Shown here in pieces: positions 8,294-15,007 of a DNA stretch of 45,123 nucleotides. Every line of letters begins with the position of its first letter. The stretch's first letter is position 1. The position numbers and the translations under genes are program-made. The stretch comes from Pseudoroseomonas ludipueritiae (lineage in GTDB: Bacteria; Pseudomonadota; Alphaproteobacteria; Acetobacterales; Acetobacteraceae). The stretch is taken from positions 1-45,123 of the forward strand of contig NZ_JACTUZ010000020.1 of the NCBI RefSeq assembly GCF_014490445.1, in the 5' to 3' direction. The notes below the pieces were generated by a model that did not search any database, was not told where the DNA came from, and was given only the letters and a program-made list of their open reading frames with translations.

Positions 8294-10064
8294 GTCGATG
8301 CCGGAGTGAAACTGGTTCTCCCGCACTTTCCGTGCTGGTGGGTGAGGCTCAGGCCGCCTGCAGAATACGGGCGCGGAGGAGCTCAAAGCCCGCGCGTCCA
8401 TACATGGTGCGCTTGATCATCTTGAGGCGGTTGATCTGCCCCTCAACGGGACTGGTGGTCCAAGGCAGGTCGAGTGCGGCCCGCACCGCGGCGATGTCCT
8501 TGCGCAGCTCGACGGCGAAGCTTGCGAGAGGACTGGCGGCAGCCTCGTCCAGCGCCTCCTCAAGCCTATCATCCCCTTTCCGCCGCAGCAGACGGGCAAT
8601 GCGCTTTGCGACGGCGACTGTGGTCTGCAATGCCGGCACCTCCAGCAAGCGCGCGGTGAATGTACGGTCCGCATCGGACGGTAGCTCGCCATCTGCCATG
8701 AGGAGACGCGTGGTGCGGCGGAGTGTTGGCGGTTGCCAGATCTGCCCCCTGGCTGCTCCCGGCAGGGACGCTGCGGGATCACGCCTGCGGCGCTCAGTGG
8801 CCCAGGCCCGGACCGTCGAAGGGCGGCCGGGAAAGCCAGCGCTGGCCAGTTCCCGCCACAGCCGCAGAGCATTGTGACACCCCTCGGCCCAGCGCTGCTC
8901 CAGGGTGGTACGGTGGCGATCCAGGATGCTTCCCCGCGGTATCCTGGGCCAGCTCGGGGCCGCCCCGGCCTGCAGCCAACGGCGGAGCGTCTTGCGATCG
9001 GCCCCTAGCTGGCGCGACATGTCGCTGATCGAGACACCGGCCGTGTGCATGCGGGCGGCTTCCTCGTAGCGGGCCTGCCGCCGCCGCCGTCCCGCCTCCC
9101 GGCGCTGCTGGGCCGCTGAGGGCCTGGTTTCGGTGGGCACAGCGGCAGCCGCCCTGATGGCGCAGCCGGCCGCCACTTCTCGCCCGATCCGCCGGATGGC
9201 GGCGTGGTGGCGCTCCACCACCGCCTGGACGGCATCGCCGAGGTTGCGCAGCAGGTGCCAGCGATCAGCGACCTGCACGGCGCCCGGCGCGCCCTGACGC
9301 GCGCCATCCGCATAGGTGCAGGCCCGGTCCCGGGCGACCACCTCCACGCCAGGGTGCTGCCGCAGCCAGTGGCTCAGGGTCTCGGCTTGGCGATCCGGCA
9401 GGAGATCCACCACCTGATTGCGCTCCAGATCGACGAGAATGCTGCCGTACCGGTGGCCGCGGCGCCATGCCCAGTCATCCACCCCGAGCACGCGGGGAGG
9501 CGGGCTGGGTTCTGGTGGCGGGCTCTGCCGGCGCGCCATGCGGATCAGCGTGTCGGCGCTGATGGCAATGGCCAGTCGCGCCGCGAGCCGTGCGCCGGCC
9601 TCGCCGCCCAGAGCCAGGCCGAGATGCCGTTGCAGGTCGGCCAGCCGGAGGGTGCGGCGTGCCCCACCTGCGGCGCTCTCTGCCAGGCGCTCCACAAAGG
9701 TTTGGCGCCGACACTCCTGATTGCGACAGCGCAGGCGACGCGCCTGGATCCGCAAGGTCACCGGGCGGCCCTGCCAGGGCAGATCCTGCAATCGGCGCTC
9801 ATATCGACTATGCACCACCGCTGAAGGGGCGCCGCAGTCTGGGCAGGCCGCTACCCTGTCCCGGAATGCGGCTACGATGACGAGGCCGTCTGGTGCCGGC
9901 AGGATCTGCCGGACCAGCAGCCCCGCCGGGATCAGGGGCAGCAGATGCTTGAGCATGGCAGGCCTCACACATCGGTCGAGGCGCCTCATCTGCGTCCCAG
10001 GCGCTGTGCCTGCCACCCACCAGCACGGAAAGTGCGGGAGAACCAATTTTCGATCGGCGTTGAC
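8294..10064 (-). mobile_element. ISL3-family element inserted in IS3 orfB
   Basis: A 1,771-bp element flanked by the 8-bp direct repeat AACCCCGT (8286-8293 and 10065-10072), the duplication size expected for ISL3. The terminal regions are inverted repeats: outer 20 bp imperfect (both start GTC.A.GCCG), then 31 bp perfect at 8314-8344 and 10014-10044 (starting GGTTCTCCCGCAC read inward). It encodes one transposase on the minus strand. The clean duplication and intact gene make it the most recent insertion in this nest. Confidence 0.93.
8349..9956 (-). CDS. ISL3-family transposase
   Basis: 535 residues. The N-terminal zinc-binding motif (CPDCGAPS ... CRNQECRR) is followed by a helix-turn-helix and the DDE transposase_12 domain with VLGVDDWAWRRGHRYGSI (first Asp), VADRWHLLRNL and, near the C terminus, SPVEGQINRLKMIKRTMYG (Glu region). 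The start at 9956 (MLKHLLPLIP) is the family-like one; the longer upstream frame crosses the element's inverted repeat. It appears intact. Confidence 0.92.
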   Translation of the reverse strand: MLKHLLPLIPAGLLVRQILPAPDGLVIVAAFRDRVAACPDCGAPSAVVHSRYERRLQDLPWQGRPVTLRIQARRLRCRNQECRRQTFVERLAESAAGGARRTLRLADLQRHLGLALGGEAGARLAARLAIAISADTLIRMARRQSPPPEPSPPPRVLGVDDWAWRRGHRYGSILVDLERNQVVDLLPDRQAETLSHWLRQHPGVEVVARDRACTYADGARQGAPGAVQVADRWHLLRNLGDAVQAVVERHHAAIRRIGREVAAGCAIRAAAAVPTETRPSAAQQRREAGRRRRQARYEEAARMHTAGVSISDMSRQLGADRKTLRRWLQAGAAPSWPRIPRGSILDRHRTTLEQRWAEGCHNALRLWRELASAGFPGRPSTVRAWATERRRRDPAASLPGAARGQIWQPPTLRRTTRLLMADGELPSDADRTFTARLLEVPALQTTVAVAKRIARLLRRKGDDRLEEALDEAAASPLASFAVELRKDIAAVRAALDLPWTTSPVEGQINRLKMIKRTMYGRAGFELLRARILQAA

Positions 10065-10170
10065 AACCCCGTCCGGCGCCACTCCGCGCTCGACTTCACA
10101 AGCCCGGCCCAATTCGAGAAAATGGCCGCCAACTGATCCAACGCCTCTCCACTAAACCGAAGCAAGTCCA

Positions 10171-10484
10171 ACGACCTTGCCCTTGTGCGCCCGGATGACG
10201 CGTCTCGCGGTGCTGGGCTGGAGGGTGAGCGAGGCCTGCCGCATGAGGCGCAGAACGCGCTTGCGGTTGATCGGCGGCTCTCCACTGGCCCGCCTTGCCC
10301 GGTTCAGCAGGGCGGCAACGCGCCGATAACCGTAGGTGGGCCGGGCATCGGTGACGGCACGGATCTCGGCCAGGAGCGCGTCGTCGCCCTCGCGCTGATA
10401 GGGGCCGCGGCGGCGTCCCGGACCCTTCAGCTGCTCGACCAGATTTGAGCGGGCGACGCCCAGGGTGTCGGCCACCGCCTTCAC
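10171..10484 (-). pseudogene. IS3-family OrfB, N-terminal fragment
   Basis: Starts MKAVADTLGVARSNLVEQL and continues through the helix-turn-helix region (ARPTYGYRRVAALLNR) to HKGKVVGL, where the inverted repeat of the neighbouring IS3 begins. The DDE catalytic core is entirely missing. It overlaps orfA by four bases, as expected for IS3. Confidence 0.85.
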
Positions 10485-10870
10485 CGGGAACCGGCCGGAA
10501 GAGGCGAGGGTAGCCGCAAGCCGGGCTTTCTCCCCCGGGCAGCGTCCAACGCCTCCCGCAGGATCTCGGCCTCCATGGTCTTGCGGCCGAGCAGACGCTC
10601 CAGGTCGCGGACCTTGGCCTCGAGCTCGCGAACACGGCTGGCGGCGACCACCTCATCGTCCGCCCGGACCGCCTCCAGGCCTCCCTCGGCCATGCGACGC
10701 CTCAACCCGAACAGCAGGCTGGGAGAGACGCCGTGGAGCCGGGCAACGGCCGAGACCGTCATGCCCGGCTGGGACGTCTCCTCGACCAGCCGGACCTTCT
10801 CGGCGGCAGTGTAGCGCCTGCGGCGCTCGCGGCCGGTGATGATTTCGACGCGCTCAGCGGGATTGGACAT
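10481..10870 (-). CDS. IS3-family OrfA of the truncated element
   Basis: 129 residues. A helix-turn-helix (RRRYTAAEKVRLVEET, then SAVARLHGVSPSLLFGLRRR) is followed by a coiled-coil (VRELEAKVRDLERLLGRKTMEAEIL). It is of a different IS3 subgroup from the intact neighbour, as the sequences do not resemble each other beyond the fold. The frame is intact, but the partner orfB is truncated, so the element cannot move on its own. Confidence 0.85.
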   Translation of the reverse strand: MSNPAERVEIITGRERRRRYTAAEKVRLVEETSQPGMTVSAVARLHGVSPSLLFGLRRRMAEGGLEAVRADDEVVAASRVRELEAKVRDLERLLGRKTMEAEILREALDAARGRKPGLRLPSPLPAGSR

Positions 10871-11083
10871 AGGCGTATGCCTAGGCTCAGACCTAGGCCC
10901 TCAGGTTACGCCACCTGTCCGGTCGAAATGGGGGGCACTCCACCCGGAAAGTCTGGTCGATTGGCGCGCCCGTCATCTGGTCTATGTCGGACTGAATCCG
11001 AAGTCCTGCTGCTTCTGGACCGTACGGGTCATGATAGACTGCCCTCGCCTAAAGAGGCAGCCACCAAGATCAAGGAGGATACA

Positions 11084-11548
11084 ATGAGTGTGCAGGCGAA
11101 AGACATCATGACGCAGCAGGTGATCACGGCCTCGCCAGATTCTACATTGAAGGAGATCGCCAGTCTCTTTACGACGCATTCTGTCAGCGCAGTTCCAGTC
11201 TGCGATTCCTCCGGGAAGGTTATCGGCATCGTCAGCGAACGGGACTTGCTTCGCCCCTTTGAGAAGACGATCGCCCAACGACGGGACTGGTGGATATCCG
11301 TGTTGGCGGAGGGCAACGACCTTGCACCTCAGTCCGTAACGTTTATCGGACGTGACCAGCATCGCGCCACGTTGCTGATGACATCGCCTGTCGAGACGGT
11401 GACCGAGGACACCGAGCTTGCCGAGCTCGCGGAAATCATGTCGCGGAAGGACATCAAGCGGTTACCTGTCCTTCGCGAGGGCCGTCTCGTGGGGATTGTG
11501 AGCCGCGCAGATCTGGTTCGGGCCATTGCCACGTCGAGCCCGGACTAA
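11084..11548 (+). CDS. CBS-domain pair protein
   Basis: 154 residues made almost wholly of two CBS motifs: VQAKDIMTQQVITASPDSTL to about residue 60, and residues about 95-150 ending RLVGIVSRADLVRAIA. It resembles the first 150 residues of the CBS-BON protein at 3215 but lacks the BON domain, so the two are likely distant paralogues. AAGGAGG at 11072-11078 fixes the start; an upstream open frame runs back into IS3 and is not real. Such proteins usually sense AMP, ATP or related nucleotides; target unknown. Confidence 0.9.
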   Translation: MSVQAKDIMTQQVITASPDSTLKEIASLFTTHSVSAVPVCDSSGKVIGIVSERDLLRPFEKTIAQRRDWWISVLAEGNDLAPQSVTFIGRDQHRATLLMTSPVETVTEDTELAELAEIMSRKDIKRLPVLREGRLVGIVSRADLVRAIATSSPD

Positions 11549-11769
11549 GGAGCGCTCCTGGGCGCGGCGCCACAGGAACGAACGGGGGGTTGAAACTCTA
11601 TGCAGCCGGGCCCTCACTAATCCCGCTTTTCGATGGCCGAGGCACTACCCGCCGTCAATGGTGCAGTCAGCGAAGGGACGGGGTATTTTCATCGTCTGGA
11701 TACACCTAAGCTGCGTGTCCATAAGAAGCCACCGCCCGTGCCGCGTAACAGTGGCCGCAATGGGAGCTG

Positions 11770-13296
11770 ATGTTTATGTATCGTGACCGCCTGCGCATGC
11801 CTGCCCTCTGGAGCAAGGTAATGAGTCCGGAACAGGCGGCGACGCTGTTTCGCGACGGCATGGTCGTGGGCATGAGCGGCTTCACCCGCGCCGGCGACGC
11901 CAAGGAGGTGCCGGTGGCCCTGGCCGAGCGGGCTGCGACGGATCCCCTCAAGATCACCCTGCTGACGGGCGCCTCGCTGGGCAACGACATCGACCGCATC
12001 CTGTCCGATGCCGGGGTGATCGCGCGGCGGATGCCCTTCCAGGTCGATCCCGGCCTGCGCCGGCGGATCAACAACGGCGAAGTGATGTTCATCGACCAAC
12101 ACCTCTCGGAAACCGTGGAAATGCTGCGGTCGCGCCAGCTGGGTCCTATCGATCTCGCGGTGATCGAGGCAACGGCCATTACCGAGGAGGGGCATATTGT
12201 GCCCACCACCTCGGTGGGCAATTCAGCCAGCTTCGCCATCCTGGCCGAGAGGATCATCATCGAGATCAACCTTAACCATCCGGCCGCATTGGAGGGGCTG
12301 CACGACATCTATATTCCGACCTATCGACCGCATCGCGATCCCATTCCCGTGGTCTCCGCGCGCAGCCGCATCGGTATGACAGCGATTCCCATAGACCCGG
12401 CGAAAATCGCGGCCATCGTCATCACCCAGAAGAACGACAGCACTGCACGGATCGACCCGCCGGATGACGACACTCGCGCGATTGCCGGGCACCTGTCCGA
12501 TCTGTTCCTGCACGAGGTCAAGAAAGGACGAATGGGCCTGACCCTGCAGCCGATGCAGTCCGGCATCGGTGCCATCGCCAACGCCGTGCTGACGGGTTTC
12601 GTCGATAGCCCCTTCCACGGCCTGACCATGTATTCGGAGGTCCTGCAGGACAGCACTTTTGAGCTCTTCGATGCCGGCAAGCTGGATTTCGCCTCGGGCT
12701 GCTCCATCACCGTCTCCGGCGCCTGGTATGACCGCGCCATTCTGGGCATCGAATCCTATAAGCCGCAGCTCATCCTGCGACCGCAGGAGATCAGCAACCA
12801 CCCCGAGGTCATCAGGCGGCTCGGTGTGATCGCGATCAACACGGCCCTGGAATGCGACATCTATGGCAACGTCAATTCTACCCATGTGAATGGCACGCAT
12901 ATGATGAATGGCATTGGCGGCTCGGGCGACTTCGCGCGGAACGCCCACATGGCCATCTTCGTGACCAAATCCCTCGCCAAGGGGGGCGCCATCTCCTCCA
13001 TCGTGCCGATGGTGCCGCATGTTGACCATAACGAGCATGACGTGGATGTCATCGTCACCGAATGCGGGCTGGCCGACCTGCGTGGCTTGGCGCCGCGCGA
13101 ACGGGCGGAATGCGTGATCGGCAACTGTGCCCATCCCAGCTATCGCGAAGCCCTGCTGGACTATTACCGGGCGGCCGTCAGGCGCGGCGGGCAAACCCCC
13201 CACCTGCTCGAAGAGGCTTTCGCCTGGCACGTTCGGGCCCGCGAAACCGGGTCGATGCGGCTCCCCATAGGCGGTTTGGTCTCCACTACACCGTGA
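11770..13296 (+). CDS. aarC: Acetyl-CoA hydrolase/transferase family: succinyl-CoA:acetate CoA-transferase (AarC-like)
   Basis: 508 residues, matching the class I CoA-transferases of the Cat1/AarC family. It would move CoA between succinyl-CoA and acetate (or other short acids) in the cytoplasm. The catalytic Glu lies in MYSEVLQDS (about residue 290), and the glycine-rich GIGGSGDFARNAH follows in the C-terminal half. The N-terminal half contains GMSGFTRAGDAKEVPVAL. GGGAG is at 11762-11766; ATG 11776 in the same frame is an alternative start. In acetic acid bacteria AarC replaces succinyl-CoA synthetase in the citrate cycle; here the pairing with Pta/AckA genes elsewhere in the window suggests acetate or butyrate handling. 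Acyl preference cannot be read from sequence. Confidence 0.9.
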   Translation: MFMYRDRLRMPALWSKVMSPEQAATLFRDGMVVGMSGFTRAGDAKEVPVALAERAATDPLKITLLTGASLGNDIDRILSDAGVIARRMPFQVDPGLRRRINNGEVMFIDQHLSETVEMLRSRQLGPIDLAVIEATAITEEGHIVPTTSVGNSASFAILAERIIIEINLNHPAALEGLHDIYIPTYRPHRDPIPVVSARSRIGMTAIPIDPAKIAAIVITQKNDSTARIDPPDDDTRAIAGHLSDLFLHEVKKGRMGLTLQPMQSGIGAIANAVLTGFVDSPFHGLTMYSEVLQDSTFELFDAGKLDFASGCSITVSGAWYDRAILGIESYKPQLILRPQEISNHPEVIRRLGVIAINTALECDIYGNVNSTHVNGTHMMNGIGGSGDFARNAHMAIFVTKSLAKGGAISSIVPMVPHVDHNEHDVDVIVTECGLADLRGLAPRERAECVIGNCAHPSYREALLDYYRAAVRRGGQTPHLLEEAFAWHVRARETGSMRLPIGGLVSTTP

Positions 13297-13573
13297 CTTG
13301 AAGATAGACGTGGTTGCCGGTTGTGGGGTGGCAGCGATGCAGAAAGCCGTAGGTATGCTGGCCCTGACGTTCGTTACTGTCGACAAGTTTCCAGATTTCG
13401 CCGTCGCTGTTTTGCTCCAGGTCAGCGCCGTCACCTAGCCCCTTGGCCATAAGTTCCTTTCCCAGTGCCCGCCACCCCAGTTCCAGGAATTCGGCAGACC
13501 GGACCGGGCTGGGCAGGAAGCGGCGATTGTCGTTCGCTGGGCCTCCAATTGTGCCCAAACCTTCTTCATGCAT
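13286..13573 (-). CDS. Small conserved-looking hypothetical protein
   Basis: 95 residues, soluble, with no motif I recognise. The composition is protein-like (LGWRALGKELMAKGLGDGAD, then GEIWKLVDSNERQGQHTYG) rather than the Arg/Ser/Pro-rich look of shadow frames in this genome. GAGGT lies about five bases upstream of the ATG. The C terminus overlaps the end of the convergent aarC by 11 bases. The overlap and lack of a known family keep confidence moderate. Confidence 0.55.
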   Translation of the reverse strand: MHEEGLGTIGGPANDNRRFLPSPVRSAEFLELGWRALGKELMAKGLGDGADLEQNSDGEIWKLVDSNERQGQHTYGFLHRCHPTTGNHVYLQVTV

Positions 13574-13680
13574 TGGCTACCTCACTACCTCCGTCGTGCC
13601 TCCGCCATCGTCGTATATGGCTCAGCCTGCGGCAGCCGCCTTCCCTCTGGGCCAGCGCCCGCCACCAGACAGGCGCATGT

Positions 13681-13866
13681 TCACCCTTGCCGTTCGGACC
13701 ACCAGGATCGCAGACGCGGCGCATACAGGAACAGCGCGGAGCTGGCCGCAATCATCAAAAGAGCTATGACAAACGCCACGACCTAGAAGCTGATGTCGCC
13801 CTCAGCGACGAGCCATCCCGCAATGATGGATGGCACAAAGAGCAATAATCTGGCGATCCAGGGCAT
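13681..13866 (-). pseudogene. Two-helix small membrane protein with in-frame amber codon
   Basis: Starting at ATG 13866 (CGGAGAT upstream) the frame reads MPWIARLLLFVPSIIAGWLV, a first hydrophobic helix, then AEGDISF, a TAG at 13785-13783 (codon 28), then VVAFVIALLMIAASSALFLY, a second helix, and a basic tail ending at TGA 13681. A 61-residue protein with two TM helices, placed 26 bases behind the ABC permease gene, is a plausible last gene of the exporter operon. The single stop between the helices suggests recent loss, readthrough, or a base-call error. Confidence 0.6.
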
Positions 13867-13892
13867 GTCGATATCTCCGATTGACTGTGCCG

Positions 13893-15005
13893 TCAGCGCA
13901 GGAACTGCCGAAACCTCTGCAGGGAGAAGGCAAACAGCACCGACCCGATTACCACCATCGCCAGAAGCTGTGGCCAGACCACGGTCAGCCCCGCGCCGCG
14001 GAACAGCACCGCCTGGGCCAGCATGACGAAATGGGTGTTGGGTGCAGCGAACATGATAATCTGAATGACCTCAGGCATGCTCTCGCGCGGCGTCACGCCG
14101 CCCGACAGAACCTGTAAGGGCAGCAGAACCAGCATCAGCAGCAGACCGAATTGCGGCATCGAGCCCGCGACCGTGGCCAGGAAGATGCCCAGGGAGGTCG
14201 TCGCGAAGAGCTGCAGCGCCGCGCCTGTCAGAAACAGCGCGATCGATCCCTGGATGGGGACCGTCAGGATTCCCTGCACGACAAAGATGAGGGAAAATCC
14301 CGTGGCAGCGAGTACCACCAGCCCCATCGACCAGATCTTGCTGACCATGATCTCGGTCGCCGTCACCGGCATCACCAGCAGATGCTCGATGGTGCCATGC
14401 TCGCGCTCCCGAATAAGCGCCGCGCCGGTGAGAATGATCGAGAGCATAGTCACCGAGGAGATGACGTTGGTAATGGCGCCGAACCAGCCTTTGTTGAGTT
14501 CCTGGTTGAACCGGGAACGAAGGTTCAGGTCGATCGGGACTGTGGCGCCGCCGCGATAGCCATTGAGGAACTCGCTGACTTCACTCGAGGTGATGGACTG
14601 GACATAGCCGCCGCCGGAGAATGCCTGGGTCATCCGGGTGGCGTCGACGTTGAGCTGGATAGTCGGTGCACGGCCAGCCAGAAGATCGCGCTGAAAATTC
14701 GGCGGAATATCGAGGGCGAAAGTATCGAGGCCCGCATCCATGCGGCGATCCATCTCCGGCTGGGAGATGATCCTGGGCACGGAGAAATAGGGGGGATTGA
14801 ACGCCGTGATGATGCGCGAGGAGACAGGCGACTGGTCCTCGTCCACGATCGCAATAGCGGCTTGATTGAGGGTCTCCGGCATCGATTTTGAGGCGGTGTA
14901 GATCGACAAGGTGAAGGCATAGGCGATCAACACCAGCAGCATGGGATCGCGCGCCAGGCCGCGCAATTCCTTGATGCCAAGCTGTAGGATATTCTTGACT
15001 TGCAT
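13893..15005 (-). CDS. ABC-2 type permease (YbhR/YhhJ-like)
   Basis: 370 residues. One N-terminal TM helix (about 20-40) is followed by a large extracytoplasmic segment (to about 180) and five C-terminal TM helices, the layout of the ABC-2 permeases that pair with HlyD proteins. The motif RGLARDPMLLVL near the start is typical. Two bases separate it from the upstream ABC gene, so the two are translationally coupled. It should form the export channel with the permease half of the upstream fusion protein. Substrate unknown; relatives export drugs or other hydrophobic compounds. Confidence 0.9.
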   Translation of the reverse strand: MQVKNILQLGIKELRGLARDPMLLVLIAYAFTLSIYTASKSMPETLNQAAIAIVDEDQSPVSSRIITAFNPPYFSVPRIISQPEMDRRMDAGLDTFALDIPPNFQRDLLAGRAPTIQLNVDATRMTQAFSGGGYVQSITSSEVSEFLNGYRGGATVPIDLNLRSRFNQELNKGWFGAITNVISSVTMLSIILTGAALIREREHGTIEHLLVMPVTATEIMVSKIWSMGLVVLAATGFSLIFVVQGILTVPIQGSIALFLTGAALQLFATTSLGIFLATVAGSMPQFGLLLMLVLLPLQVLSGGVTPRESMPEVIQIIMFAAPNTHFVMLAQAVLFRGAGLTVVWPQLLAMVVIGSVLFAFSLQRFRQFLR

Positions 15006-15007
15006 GG

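Larger units (their letters stand above)
7497..10136 (+). pseudogene. IS3-family transposase OrfB (DDE), split by ISL3
   Basis: The first part (GTG 7497 to 8293) carries the integrase core: the first Asp in WGSDISYIWT, the second in HHADRGSQYCS and the Glu in AVVETFFKTLKAELV. At 8293 the ISL3 element enters, giving a false end NPVSMPE. The true C terminus resumes after the second copy of the 8-bp target duplication as VRRHSALDFTSPAQFEKMAAN, ending at 10136. Precise removal of ISL3 plus one duplication copy restores the frame, so only this insertion disrupts the gene. Confidence 0.88.
7156..10170 (+). mobile_element. IS3-family element, interrupted by ISL3
   Basis: Terminal inverted repeats are at 7156-7179 and 10147-10170. 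Both begin TGGACTTGCTTCGG (read inward) and match at 21 of 24 positions, with the TG...CA ends typical of IS3. Inside are orfA and orfB on the plus strand, orfB being split by an ISL3 element. The left flank is IS701 and the right flank is the orfB of a second IS3, and no short direct repeat is visible at the borders. That suggests a deletion or recombination next to the element after it inserted. Confidence 0.88.
10171..10937 (-). mobile_element. Second IS3-family element, 3' part deleted
   Basis: The minus-strand orfA and the first part of orfB survive; the rest is replaced by the neighbouring IS3 at 10170. The 5' terminus is probably 10937: read inward from there the sequence begins TGCCCCCCATTTCGACCGG, with the TG start typical of IS3. 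That border is inferred from the end motif only, as the partner repeat is missing. Confidence 0.7.

Noticed and set aside
10938-11083. Short frame HPESLVDWRARHLVYVGLNPKSC as remnant of another gene before the CBS gene
   Set aside because: About 25 residues look protein-like, but I cannot tie them to a family; the stretch is more safely the CBS gene's leader region.
12223-13434. Long minus-strand open frame (403 codons) opposite aarC
   Set aside because: It mirrors the codon pattern of aarC, has no recognisable motif and no ribosome site; aarC itself has clear family motifs.
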